DNA from: Streptomyces sp. NBC_01275
GTDB taxonomy: Bacteria > Actinomycetota > Actinomycetes > Streptomycetales > Streptomycetaceae
Assembly (NCBI RefSeq): GCF_026340655.1
Contig: NZ_JAPEOZ010000001.1
Span: 9,672,001-9,736,000 of the forward strand
Reading direction: 5' to 3'
Length of the DNA: 64,000 nt
Part shown: piece after piece, positions 7,106-15,590 of the stretch
Position numbering within the stretch: position 1 is the first letter of the stretch
Layout: every line of letters starts with the position of its first letter
The notes under the pieces: model-generated
Databases searched by the model: none
Seen by the model: the letters and a program-made list of their open reading frames with translations, nothing else
What the model was told of the DNA's origin: nothing
Made by a program: the position numbers and the translations under genes

Positions 7106-9919
7106 ATGAGCACGTCGGGGGAGCCGGGCACGGGCGGGCACGGAGGACGGGACGGGCACGGAGGACGGGGCGGGCAGGACGGACAGGACGGGGGAACGAC
7201 GCAGGACGACTGGGCCGTCTTCTGGACGGCCGTCAGGACCGACTGCCGTCGGCGGGCGGGAGTCGCCTTCAGTGCGACGCGGAGCTGGGCGCCCGCGGCC
7301 CTCATGGCGGTGCTGTGCGTGACCGCGGTGCACATCGCCGCGGGCCGCCTCGGCCACGAGGAGCCGGCGGCCGGCGCACGGGCGGGCGGGACGGGAACAC
7401 GGTGGGAGAGCGCCGTGCGCGCCCCGCACCTGCTCCGCACTCTCACCACCCGCGCCGACTTCACCGTGGACCCCGGCTCCTGGCAGGCCTCCGTCCGGCA
7501 CACGCTGGTCCTGCGGCCGGACGACCCCCTGCTGAACCCCATCAGGGAGGGCGACACCGCCGCCACGGCCGAATATCTCGACGACCGGCTGGCCGGCGAC
7601 GTCCGCTATGTGGCCGGCGAGGGCTTCCGCACCGACGGCGGCACCGACCGGCGGCTGGTCGCGCCGGACGTGAACCAGGACGGGCCCACGGCGCCGGCGG
7701 TCGTCACCTGGACCCTCGAGGAGACCTGCCGCCGCCCGTGCGCCTGGGACGGCGACTTCCGCTTCACCGTCCGCCCGACGACCGACCCCCGGCCCACGGC
7801 CACCCGCTGGACCCTGGAGGTCCGGGCGCACGGCACGGACGTGGGAATCGCCGGCATCACAGGCGCCCGGCCCGTCCGGCAGGACACCGCGTACGCCGTA
7901 CTCGCGCCCCTGGGCCGTCCCGGCCCGGTCTCGGTCGTCTTCCGGGCGGCCGACACCCGCACCCAGGGCTTCCTGCGGGAGCCCTCCGCGGAGACCGGAC
8001 CGCGCTTCACCCCGTCCTTCACCGAACCCATGCCCGTGGTCCTCGGGATCGTGCTGGGCTTTCTGCTCATCGTTCTCGGCGCCGGCTACGGGCTGCGCAG
8101 CTTCGACCGGCTGACGCCCCGCGAGCGGCCCGCCGTCAGCACGCCCCTGTGGATGTTCACGCTGATCAGCATCCTGCTCGCGGTCGTCGCCTGGGAGGCG
8201 CCGCGGGTCACGGACGGGGCCGCGCGCTCGGCGCTGGCCACCGTCCTGATCACCTGGTGGGGCGTGGCCGTCCCGGTGGGACTGCTGTTCCTCCTCCCCG
8301 CCCTGCACAACGTCCTGAAGAAACCGGAGGACAGCGACCAGAAGATCCTGCACCCGGGCACGTTCCTCGCGCTGTGCGTGGTCACGGCCCTGGGGGTGGG
8401 CATGGAGGTCGCCCTGGTCATCGCCTACGGATCCGGCGGGGCGCCCCTCCCGGAGTCCTTCCTCGGGCTGGTCGCGGCGGTGCTGACCGCGGCCGCGGTG
8501 CCGCTCGTCGCGCCCGTCGCCTTCAACCGGCCGCGGATATGGAGCGCCGTCGGCGCGGTCGCCGCCGTCGCGGCCTGTGTCGTGACCGGCTGGGGACGGC
8601 TCATCGGCTCCGACGGAGTCCCCTCGCACACCTCCGAGGGCCTGCTGCTCATCGGGCTCGGCCTGCTGTGGGCGCCCGCCCTGGCCCGCGCGACGCTGCT
8701 CGCGGGCGGCCGTGGCCGGTACTGGCTGTGCGCCGCCCTGGCGACCGGGCTGCTGATGTATCTGCCGGCCGACGTCACCCGGGCCTTCGGCACGGTGCGG
8801 ACCGTGCTGGCCTCGACCCCGCACCCACGGCTGTTCGAGGCGGCCCTGGTGGACATCGCCTTCCACGCGGCCGGCGCCTTCATGGTCGTCGCGATCGCCG
8901 TCATGGTCCACCGACGGTGGCATCAGCCCCGACAGCTGCCGAGGCTGGCGGACCACGCCCAGACGATGCGGACGGAACGCGCGGCCGCGCTGGGCGTCGC
9001 CTTCGTCGTGCTCACGGTCAACCCCGTGGTCGCCGCCCAGCACAGCAACGTCACCGACGTCCTGCCGGTGGCCGCCGCCCTCGTCGGCTTCTCCCTCCTC
9101 CTGCGCGGCGCGGCCCGCCGCGACGAGGGGACCAGGCTGGCCGGCCTCGACGAGAGCGCGCACGCCGACGTGGTCCGCGCATACGCGCGCTGGGCGCTGC
9201 TGCAGTCGGTGCAGCCCCAGATCCTCCAGAAGGCCCGCGACGCCCTGATCGGCGAACCTCCGTCCCCGACCCGCTTCGAGGAGACCTGGAGCCGGCTCGG
9301 CCGCGGCGAAGCGCCCCCGCCCCTGGCCACCGGAGGCGGCCGCACCCCCTGGCAGAACGGCGTGGACGCGGCCGTCGTCGCCTTCGTCCTCGCCCTGCCC
9401 GTCATGGCCATCGAGTGGTACTCCGTACGCAAGCTGCTGCCCGAACTCACCCTGGGACAACTGCTCGCCCTGGCCGAGCACACCCTGCGCTGGTCGGCGT
9501 ACGGCGCGTTCTTCGGCTACTTCAGCACCCGGCTGCCCGGCCGCACCCCCGTCATGAAGGGCCAGTTCCTGCTGGCGGTGCTGCTCGTGCCCGAACTGCT
9601 CCTGCTCTTCTACCCCTACTCCCGCCAGGTCACGAACCTGGGACTGGCCAGTGGGCTGCGCATCGGCTGGCTCATCGTGTTCTGCCTGGTCCTCGGGATG
9701 TACTGGGAATGGCGGCTGGTGTCCCGTGCACGGGTGCAGTGGCGGCTGGTGCGCTCCTTCCGCTCCTGGGCCTCCCTCACCGCGCCCGTCACCGCGGTGG
9801 TCGTGGCCGCGGCGACCGCCATCGCCACCGTCCTCGCGGGCGCGGCGGCGGTCGCCATGACCCAACAGCCCACGGAGGGCACCCTCCAGCAGCAGTCGTC
9901 CTACTCCTCCAGCCCCTGA
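7106..9919 (+). CDS. Large polytopic membrane protein (possibly DUF6185 type)
   Basis: The protein is 937 residues long from the ATG at 7106, which follows GGGGGAGC. The N-terminus is a Gly/Asp/His low-complexity segment (GGHGGRDGHGGRGGQDGQDGG). A first membrane span follows (LMAVLCVTAVHIAA), then a roughly 220-residue extracytoplasmic beta-rich domain with a CRRPC cysteine pair, then a dozen or more hydrophobic helices to the C-terminus. I recall a streptomycete family of this length and layout (DUF6185) but cannot confirm membership. Function unknown. A roughly 1000-codon open frame on the opposite strand is a composition artefact. Confidence 0.7.
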   Translation: MSTSGEPGTGGHGGRDGHGGRGGQDGQDGGTTQDDWAVFWTAVRTDCRRRAGVAFSATRSWAPAALMAVLCVTAVHIAAGRLGHEEPAAGARAGGTGTRWESAVRAPHLLRTLTTRADFTVDPGSWQASVRHTLVLRPDDPLLNPIREGDTAATAEYLDDRLAGDVRYVAGEGFRTDGGTDRRLVAPDVNQDGPTAPAVVTWTLEETCRRPCAWDGDFRFTVRPTTDPRPTATRWTLEVRAHGTDVGIAGITGARPVRQDTAYAVLAPLGRPGPVSVVFRAADTRTQGFLREPSAETGPRFTPSFTEPMPVVLGIVLGFLLIVLGAGYGLRSFDRLTPRERPAVSTPLWMFTLISILLAVVAWEAPRVTDGAARSALATVLITWWGVAVPVGLLFLLPALHNVLKKPEDSDQKILHPGTFLALCVVTALGVGMEVALVIAYGSGGAPLPESFLGLVAAVLTAAAVPLVAPVAFNRPRIWSAVGAVAAVAACVVTGWGRLIGSDGVPSHTSEGLLLIGLGLLWAPALARATLLAGGRGRYWLCAALATGLLMYLPADVTRAFGTVRTVLASTPHPRLFEAALVDIAFHAAGAFMVVAIAVMVHRRWHQPRQLPRLADHAQTMRTERAAALGVAFVVLTVNPVVAAQHSNVTDVLPVAAALVGFSLLLRGAARRDEGTRLAGLDESAHADVVRAYARWALLQSVQPQILQKARDALIGEPPSPTRFEETWSRLGRGEAPPPLATGGGRTPWQNGVDAAVVAFVLALPVMAIEWYSVRKLLPELTLGQLLALAEHTLRWSAYGAFFGYFSTRLPGRTPVMKGQFLLAVLLVPELLLLFYPYSRQVTNLGLASGLRIGWLIVFCLVLGMYWEWRLVSRARVQWRLVRSFRSWASLTAPVTAVVVAAATAIATVLAGAAAVAMTQQPTEGTLQQQSSYSSSP

Positions 9920-10037
9920 ATCCAGCTCATGAACCCGGTTCTTCGCCCCGGTCCTCACCCCAGTCCCGGACTCCGATTCCACCGAGGGCGGAACGTCGGG
10001 CCCTTCCCCCGGCGGCCCGCGCTCCTAGGCTGGGAAG

Positions 10038-10487
10038 GTGAGCAACCAAGCGCCGAACCAAGCCCGCGAAGCCCGAGTGATCCCGCTGCGCCCGCCTGCC
10101 GTGCGCCCGCCCGCCGTGCGCCCGGCGACCGAGCGGCCCCCGGCCAGAGAGCCCCTCTGGCGCGACCTGGTCGGAGACGTCCTGCGCCGCGAACGCCAGG
10201 CCCAGGAACGCACGTTGAAGGACGTCGCCGACGCGGCCCGGATCTCCATGCCGTATCTGTCGGAGGTGGAGCGCGGCCGCAAGGAGGCCTCCTCGGAGGT
10301 CCTCGCGGCCGCCGCCCACGCCCTCGGCCTGAGCCTCGCCGACCTGCTGGCGCGGGCGCAGGGCGAACTCGTCCGGCTCGGCAGCCGACGCCCCGACCGC
10401 AGCCGTACGACGAGCACGACGAGCACGACGCGTACGACGAGCACGGCGCGGACCTCGCCGTACGACGGGCTCTGCCTGGTCGCCTGA
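10038..10487 (+). CDS. popR: PopR/ClgR-like XRE-family activator of the clpP3-clpP4 operon
   Basis: This 149-residue protein has a Pro/Arg-rich N-terminus and a Cro/C1-type helix-turn-helix at about 45-105 (RTLKDVADAARISMPYLSEVERGRKEASS), characteristic of ClgR/PopR. It converges on clpP4 with a 21-base gap. From memory, in S. lividans PopR activates clpP3-clpP4 and is itself degraded by ClpP1P2 through its last residues. Here the protein ends in LVA, a degron-like C-terminus, after a Thr/Ser-Arg linker. The GTG at 10038 sits 6 bases after TAGGCT, suggesting a leaderless transcript. ClgR itself is the main alternative identity. Confidence 0.75.
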   Translation: MSNQAPNQAREARVIPLRPPAVRPPAVRPATERPPAREPLWRDLVGDVLRRERQAQERTLKDVADAARISMPYLSEVERGRKEASSEVLAAAAHALGLSLADLLARAQGELVRLGSRRPDRSRTTSTTSTTRTTSTARTSPYDGLCLVA

Positions 10488-10508
10488 CGGGTGGTGCGGG
10501 CCGGCGTC

Positions 10509-11111
10509 TCAGACCTTCGGGAGACGTCGGCTCAGCACCTCGTCGGCGAGTCCGTAGTCCACCGCCTCCTGCGCGGTGAACACCTTGTCGCGGTCCATGT
10601 CCGCGCGCAGCGTGGCGATGTCGTGGTGGGTGTGCCGGGACAGCACCTCCTCGACCTGGGCGCGGATGCGCACCATCTCCTTGGCCTGGAGGGCCAGGTC
10701 GGAGACCGTGCCGCGGTGTCCGCCGCTGGCCGGCTGGCCGAGCAGCACGCGCGCGTGCTCCAGCACGAACCGGCGGCCGGGATCCCCGCCGGCCAGCAGC
10801 ACGGCCGCCGTCGAGGCCGCCTGCCCGACGCAGAACGTCGAGATCGGCGCCCGGACGTAGGACATGGTGTCGTAGATCGCCATCAGCGAAGTGAACGAGC
10901 CGCCGGGCGAGTTGAGGTAGATCGCGATCTCGTTCTCCGGGGCCGACGACTCCAGGTGCAGGAGTTGCGCGATGACGACGTTGGCGACGCCGTCGTCGAT
11001 GTCGGTGCCGAGGAAGATGATCCGCTCGGACAGCAGCCGGCTGAAGACGTCGTAGGACCGCTCGCCCTGCGGGGTGCGCTCGACGACGTTCGGAATCGTG
11101 TAGGTCCCCAT
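10509..11111 (-). CDS. clpP4: ClpP4-like subunit with degenerate catalytic triad
   Basis: This 200-residue protein is a ClpP family member with no propeptide. The catalytic Ser100 (GQAASTAA) and Asp175 (DRDKVF) are present. The residue in the place of the catalytic His is Gly125: the motif reads LLGQPASGG where active ClpPs, including its partner, have MHQPSAG. The start ATG at 11111 lies 2 bases after the clpP3 stop, so translation is coupled. It probably serves as a structural or regulatory ring in a mixed ClpP3P4 tetradecamer. Activation is likely by the convergent popR product. Confidence 0.88.
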   Translation of the reverse strand: MGTYTIPNVVERTPQGERSYDVFSRLLSERIIFLGTDIDDGVANVVIAQLLHLESSAPENEIAIYLNSPGGSFTSLMAIYDTMSYVRAPISTFCVGQAASTAAVLLAGGDPGRRFVLEHARVLLGQPASGGHRGTVSDLALQAKEMVRIRAQVEEVLSRHTHHDIATLRADMDRDKVFTAQEAVDYGLADEVLSRRLPKV

Positions 11112-11113
11112 GG

Positions 11114-11752
11114 TCACAGCCCCATCCGTCGCTTCGCGGCGGCCGGGCGGACGTCGGCGAGGGACTCCACCACCCGGTCCACGATGCCGTACTCCCTGGC
11201 CTCCTCGGCCGTGAACCAGCGGTCGCGGTCGCCGTCGCGGGAGATGGTCTCCGGGGACTGGCCGGTGTGCTCCGCGGTGATCCGCTCGATGGTCCGCTTG
11301 GTGTGGTCCAGGTTCTCGGCCTGGATCTCGATGTCCGCCGTGGTGCCGCCGATCCCGGCGGACGGCTGGTGCATCATGATCCGCGCGTTCGGCAGCGCGT
11401 ACCGTTTGCCCGGCGCGCCGACGCTCAGCAGGAACTGGCCCATGCTCGCGGCGAATCCCATGGCGAGCGTCGAGACGTCGTTCGGGATCAGCCGCATCGT
11501 GTCGTAGACGGCCAGGCCCGCGTGCACCGACCCGCCCGGGCTGTTGACGTACAGGGCGATGTCGGTGCGCGGGTCCTCCGCCGACAGGATCAGCAGCTGG
11601 GCGCAGACCCGGTTCGCGGAGACCTCGTCGACCTGGGTGCCGAGCAGGACGATGCGCTGGGCGAGCAGTTGGGCGGCGAGCTGGTCGTCGAACCGGGTGG
11701 GCGGGGTGTCGCCCTCCTCGGCCCGGGGAGCGAGCGTGGTGAGCAGGGTCAT
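11114..11752 (-). CDS. clpP3: ATP-dependent Clp protease proteolytic subunit ClpP3
   Basis: This 212-residue serine protease subunit has an intact triad: Ser103 (GFAASMGQF), His128 (MMHQPSAG) and Asp177 (DRDRWF). It also carries the substrate-binding strand VNSPGGSV. The ATG at 11752 has GAGGAG upstream; a longer in-frame extension to 11875 runs through the promoter and is rejected. It is first in a two-gene operon with clpP4 and has PopR-type boxes 73-103 bases upstream. Known role: replaces or assists ClpP1P2 in degrading Clp substrates. Confidence 0.93.
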   Translation of the reverse strand: MTLLTTLAPRAEEGDTPPTRFDDQLAAQLLAQRIVLLGTQVDEVSANRVCAQLLILSAEDPRTDIALYVNSPGGSVHAGLAVYDTMRLIPNDVSTLAMGFAASMGQFLLSVGAPGKRYALPNARIMMHQPSAGIGGTTADIEIQAENLDHTKRTIERITAEHTGQSPETISRDGDRDRWFTAEEAREYGIVDRVVESLADVRPAAAKRRMGL

Positions 11753-11824
11753 CGGGTCTCCTCGTGGTCTCGGCGATGCCGTCGAATCCACTCTTGACCT
11801 CGGACGACACCCGAACGCCGTTTC

Positions 11825-11854
11825 TCTGCCCGGGGCAGATTCGCCACGGGCAGA
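11825..11854 (-). promoter_or_regulatory. Two tandem PopR-type boxes in the clpP3 promoter
   Basis: TCTGCC-CGG-GGCAGA at 11825-11839 is a perfect 6+6 inverted repeat matching the PopR site I recall from S. lividans (TTCTGCC-3N-GGCAGAA). It is followed without gap by a degenerate copy TTCGCC-ACG-GGCAGA at 11840-11854. The exact 15-bp spacing and the position upstream of clpP3 support binding by PopR. Confidence 0.7.
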
Positions 11855-11901
11855 GCGCTCACCGGACCCGCCCACCGGACCTGCCCGCTCGACCCGCCCG
11901 C

Positions 11902-13050
11902 TCAGCCCTTCTCGCGCAGTTGCCGGAAGAACGCCCGTACGTCGTCCACCAGCAGGTCCGGCTCCTCCATCGCCGCGAAGTGGCCGCCGCGGTCGAACTC
12001 CGTCCAGCGCACCAGGTTCTCGGTGCGCTCGGCCCTCTGCCGCAGCGGGATCTGCGGCTCGGCGGGGAAGAGGGCGACCGCTGTCGGCGCCGTCGACGGT
12101 TCCCGGGGTGCGGCCGCCCGGCCGGTGGCGTGCTGGCGCTCGTAGTACATCCGGGCGGACGAACCGGCCGTCCCGGTCAGCCAGTAGAGCATCACGTCGG
12201 TCAGGAGCCGGTCACGGTCGACGGCCTCCTCCGGCAGCTCCTCCGAGTCCGTCCACTCCCGGAACTTCTCGACGATCCAGGCGAGTTGGCCGACCGGCGA
12301 GTCGGTGAGCCCGTACGCCAGGGTCTGCGGGCGAGTGGCCTGCTGGAGGTAGTAGCCGGTGCCCTCCGCCGAGAACGCGACCCACCGGCGCCACGACCGA
12401 AGCGTGTGCTCCGCCTCCTGAGGGCTCAGGGCCTCGAGCTCCTCGGCTGTGGGCTCCCGGGTGGCCTGCGCCCCCGGCAGCAGGTTCAGATGGACGCCGA
12501 TCAGCCGGTCGGGATGGGCGCGGCCCAGCTCGCGGGAGATCACCGCGCCCCAGTCGCCGCCCTGCGCCCCGAACCGCTCGTAGCCGAGCCGGGACATCAG
12601 CTCGGCCCATGCGTCGGCGACCCGCCCCGCCTCCCAGCCGCTGCCGGTGAGCGGCCCGGACAGGCCGAACCCCGGGATGCTCGGCACGACGACGTGGAAG
12701 GCGTCGGCCGGGTCCCCGCCGTGCGCCGCCGGATCCGTCAGCGGGCCGACCACGTCCAGGAACTCCACGATCGACCCCGGCCAGCCGTGGGTGAGGATCA
12801 GCGTGGTGGCGTCCGGCCCGGGGGAGCGGACATGGACGAAGTGGACGTTCGCCCCGTCGATCGTGGTCGTGAACTGCGGCCACTCGTTCAGCAACGCCTC
12901 GGCCGCCCGCCAGTCGTACTCCTGCCGCCAGTACCGGGCCAGCTCCCGCAGATAGTCGCTCGGCACGCCGTACGCCCAGCCGGTCGAGGGCAGTCCCTCG
13001 GGCCATCGGGTCCGGTCGAGCCGGTCGGCGAGGTACCCCGTCGACGCCAT
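11902..13050 (-). CDS. Epoxide hydrolase, alpha/beta-hydrolase fold
   Basis: The protein has 382 residues. It has an N-terminal EHN-type lid segment (LADRLDRTRWPEGL) and an oxyanion-hole motif HGWPGS. The nucleophile Asp is in QGGDWG and the catalytic His is near the C-terminus in DRGGHFAAMEEPDLL. This is the microsomal/juvenile-hormone epoxide hydrolase class, which opens epoxides to diols. I chose the ATG at 13050; the first beta strand of the lid domain found in longer relatives is missing, so the N-terminus may be slightly trimmed. It is divergent from a PhnB-like gene. Confidence 0.88.
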   Translation of the reverse strand: MASTGYLADRLDRTRWPEGLPSTGWAYGVPSDYLRELARYWRQEYDWRAAEALLNEWPQFTTTIDGANVHFVHVRSPGPDATTLILTHGWPGSIVEFLDVVGPLTDPAAHGGDPADAFHVVVPSIPGFGLSGPLTGSGWEAGRVADAWAELMSRLGYERFGAQGGDWGAVISRELGRAHPDRLIGVHLNLLPGAQATREPTAEELEALSPQEAEHTLRSWRRWVAFSAEGTGYYLQQATRPQTLAYGLTDSPVGQLAWIVEKFREWTDSEELPEEAVDRDRLLTDVMLYWLTGTAGSSARMYYERQHATGRAAAPREPSTAPTAVALFPAEPQIPLRQRAERTENLVRWTEFDRGGHFAAMEEPDLLVDDVRAFFRQLREKG

Positions 13051-13135
13051 CCGGATTAATCCGCGGCCGAGCGATGAGTTCCGGAGCGTACGGCAGTCGA
13101 CACTGATGACCGCGATCCACGCCCAGGAGGTACTC

Positions 13136-13618
13136 ATGACCACCGACGGATTCACCACGTGTCTCTGGTTCGACGGCCAGGCCGAGGAAGCCGCCCACCA
13201 CTACGTGTCGATCTTCAAGAACTCCAGCATCGGCACGATCGGCCGCTACAACGAGGCGGGCCCCGGCCCGGCGGGCTCCGTGCTGGCCGTGGAGTTCACG
13301 GCCAACGGCCAGAAGTTCGTCGGGATCAACGGCGGCCCGCAGTTCACGTTCAGCGAGGCGGTCTCCTTCCAGATCTACTGCGCCGACCAGGAGGAGGTCG
13401 ACTACTACTGGACCAAGCTCACCGAGAACGGCGGCGAGGCCGGCCCCTGCGGCTGGCTCAAGGACAAGTACGGACTGTCCTGGCAGGTCATCCCCGACGG
13501 GTTGATCGAGATGATCTCCGACCCCGACCCGGAGAAGTCCGTCCGCACCACCAAGGCCATGTACGCCATGAGCAAGCTCGACATCGCCGCCCTGAAGAAG
13601 GCCTACGACGGCGAGTAG
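13136..13618 (+). CDS. PhnB-like VOC family protein
   Basis: This 160-residue protein begins TTCLWFDGQAEEAAHHYVSIF and contains YNEAGPGPAGSVLAVEF, CADQEEVDYYW and CGWLKDKYGLSWQVIP. These are the hallmarks of the PhnB/3-demethylubiquinone-methyltransferase-like VOC subgroup. Members are dimeric metal-site proteins whose substrates are mostly unknown. The start has a strong CAGGAGG upstream. The gene is divergent from the epoxide hydrolase, sharing an 85-bp promoter region. Confidence 0.9.
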   Translation: MTTDGFTTCLWFDGQAEEAAHHYVSIFKNSSIGTIGRYNEAGPGPAGSVLAVEFTANGQKFVGINGGPQFTFSEAVSFQIYCADQEEVDYYWTKLTENGGEAGPCGWLKDKYGLSWQVIPDGLIEMISDPDPEKSVRTTKAMYAMSKLDIAALKKAYDGE

Positions 13619-13642
13619 CACCTCCGGGCGGGCGGCGCGCCG

Positions 13643-14536
13643 TCAGAGCCGGGCCTCGGCCAGGATCTCCTTGATCACATGCCGAGAGTTCTCCGCCAGC
13701 GGCGGATTGGTCTCCCAGTAGTACGGCAGCTGGATCAGCGAGATGGACAGCGCCCAGCCCCGGCCGCGCGCCCACTCGGCGTCGTCCGCGCCCACCGCCT
13801 CGCGGAACGTGCCGCGGGCGGAGGCGGGCAGCAGGTTCCAGGCGGGGATCAGATCGACGGCCGGGTCGCCCACCCCCACGCCGCCGAAGTCGATCACCGC
13901 CGTGAGCTCGCCGTCCTCGACCAGCACGTTCCCGGGGGACAGGTCGCCGTGGGCCCACACCGGCTCCGCCGTACGTCCCGGCGTCCGCAGCGCCTCCTCC
14001 CACAGGGCGGTGACGGCGTCGGTGTCGATCCGCCCCTCCAGTTGGGCGAGGGCCTCGCGCGTCGGGGCGTCCCGTTCCGCCAGCGGCACGCCGCGGTGGT
14101 TGCGCGGCCCGCCCCGCGCCGCGATCCCGCGCAGGGCGGCGACGAACGCCCCCAGGCCGGCGGCCAGCAGCTCCGGCCGCTCCACCGCGCCCGCGACCGG
14201 ATTACGGCCGTCCAGCCAGCGGTAGACGGACCAGGGCCAGGCGAACCCCTCGCCGGGCGCGCCCTGCGCCAGCGGCAGCGGGGTGGCGACGGGCAGCCGC
14301 GGGCCCAGCCGGGGCAGCCACCGCTGCTCGTGCGCCACGTCCTCGACCGCGCCCGGATACCGGGGCAGCCGCACCACCATGTCGTCGCCCAGCCGGAACA
14401 TGGCGTTCTCCGTCCCGGAGGAGGCCAGCCGCCGTACCGGCAGACCGGCCCACCGGGGGAACTGGGCGGCGATCAGCCGGCTCACCAGCGGGGCGTCGAC
14501 GTCGGCCTCGTCCGGGCGCATCCTCACAGCAGACAT
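13643..14536 (-). CDS. Aminoglycoside phosphotransferase family kinase
   Basis: The protein has 297 residues from the ATG at 14536; an ATG at 14521 is also possible. APH-fold motifs are WAHGDLSPGNVLV (catalytic loop, Asp as base) and VIDFGGVGVGDPAVDL (metal-binding). The N-lobe has the phrase SSGTENAMFRLGDDMVVRLPR. Chromosomal APH-family proteins in Streptomyces phosphorylate antibiotics or small metabolites such as choline and homoserine. The TENAMFRLG pattern is common in the house-keeping type, so drug resistance should not be assumed. Confidence 0.88.
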   Translation of the reverse strand: MSAVRMRPDEADVDAPLVSRLIAAQFPRWAGLPVRRLASSGTENAMFRLGDDMVVRLPRYPGAVEDVAHEQRWLPRLGPRLPVATPLPLAQGAPGEGFAWPWSVYRWLDGRNPVAGAVERPELLAAGLGAFVAALRGIAARGGPRNHRGVPLAERDAPTREALAQLEGRIDTDAVTALWEEALRTPGRTAEPVWAHGDLSPGNVLVEDGELTAVIDFGGVGVGDPAVDLIPAWNLLPASARGTFREAVGADDAEWARGRGWALSISLIQLPYYWETNPPLAENSRHVIKEILAEARL

Positions 14537-14610
14537 GCGCCACATTCCAGGGGATCGACGTACCGGCTGTCCAACGGAATTCGGACGCGGTCGCCGGTGA
14601 CCGCCCGGCG

Positions 14611-15483
14611 TCAGACGCGGTCGGCCGCGATCAGCAGATACTGGAAGCTGCCGTTCCTGTAGGCGGTCAGGAACGTTTCCTCGATGCCGGTGACCAGATG
14701 GTCGGCCTGGCTGCGCAACTCCCAGTAGGGGATGGCCGCGTCGGTGAGGTCCTCCACATGGACCGGCACCAGCCGGTTGCGGGCCAGCGCCCGGAAGTAG
14801 GCCGAGCGAGGGTGGATGTCGCAGATGTAGTGGGCGTTGATGAGCGACACCTCGCGCGAGGCCCGTCCGTAGGCGTCGTTGTAGCAGCCGGTGATCACCA
14901 CATAGCGCCCGCCGCGGCGCAGCAGCCGGGCGTGCTCGGCGAACAGCAGGTCCAGCTCGACGTACATGGTCGACTCGTTGTTCCAGGACGCCGAGTACGC
15001 GCCCGTCTCCAGGCCGGTGTCGAGCATGTTGCGGTGGTGGTAGCGCACCCGGTCGTCGATGCCCCGCTTGCGCGCCTGCTCGTTCGCGAACTCGGCCTGC
15101 TTCGCGGAGATCGTGACGCCGTCCGCCTGGCAGCCGTAGCGCAGATGCGCCACCACGCTGCCGCCGCCGCGTCCGCAGCCGGCGTCGAAGACGCGGTCGG
15201 CGGGCGCGAGCGGCCCGAGCCGGGCGGCGAGCAGTTCGGCCTGGGAGTGCTCCAGCCGGTGCAGTTCGCCGGTGATGCGCTCGCGGCGCAGCTCGGCGTC
15301 GGGTTCCTCGAGCGCGGACCAGTCGGCGTCGCCGACGCCGTAGTGGTGGTGGTAGAGGTCGTCGATCCTGCCGAGTTCGAGGTTGACCGGGTTCTCCTCG
15401 GCGTTCCAGTACTCCGCGACGCGGTTCTGGTACGTCGACTGGGCCGGCACCGGTAGGGCCGTGGCGATGGCGTGGGGGGTCAT
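14611..15483 (-). CDS. Geranyl diphosphate 2-C-methyltransferase (2-methylisoborneol pathway)
   Basis: This 290-residue SAM methyltransferase methylates geranyl diphosphate at C2 to give 2-methyl-GPP. Visible elements are the N-terminal YQNRVAEYWNAEENPVNLELG, the substrate-region HHHYGVGDADW, the SAM loop VFDAGCGRGGG (98-108) and WNNESTMYVELD. It is the last gene of the encapsulin-cyclase-methyltransferase operon, 107 bases after the cyclase stop. GAGGAG lies 11 bases before the ATG. The order is the same as I recall for S. coelicolor SCO7699-7701. Confidence 0.93.
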   Translation of the reverse strand: MTPHAIATALPVPAQSTYQNRVAEYWNAEENPVNLELGRIDDLYHHHYGVGDADWSALEEPDAELRRERITGELHRLEHSQAELLAARLGPLAPADRVFDAGCGRGGGSVVAHLRYGCQADGVTISAKQAEFANEQARKRGIDDRVRYHHRNMLDTGLETGAYSASWNNESTMYVELDLLFAEHARLLRRGGRYVVITGCYNDAYGRASREVSLINAHYICDIHPRSAYFRALARNRLVPVHVEDLTDAAIPYWELRSQADHLVTGIEETFLTAYRNGSFQYLLIAADRV

Positions 15484-15590
15484 GGTCAACGGTGGCTCCT
15501 CGTGCTGCTGTGCGTGACGGTCCTGCCGTGCAGGACGGTGCTGTGCATGACGGCGCTGCTGTGTATGACGGTGTGTCAGGGAGACGTGGG

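Noticed and set aside
6995..9982. Open frame of about 995 codons on the minus strand opposite the large membrane protein
   Set aside because: It is very rich in Gly, Arg, Gln and Asp with no domain, as expected for the antisense of a G+C-rich gene. The plus strand encodes a coherent polytopic membrane protein.
13643..14536. Aminoglycoside resistance gene
   Set aside because: The APH fold is clear, but the sequence is of the general chromosomal type and has no features of known resistance enzymes.
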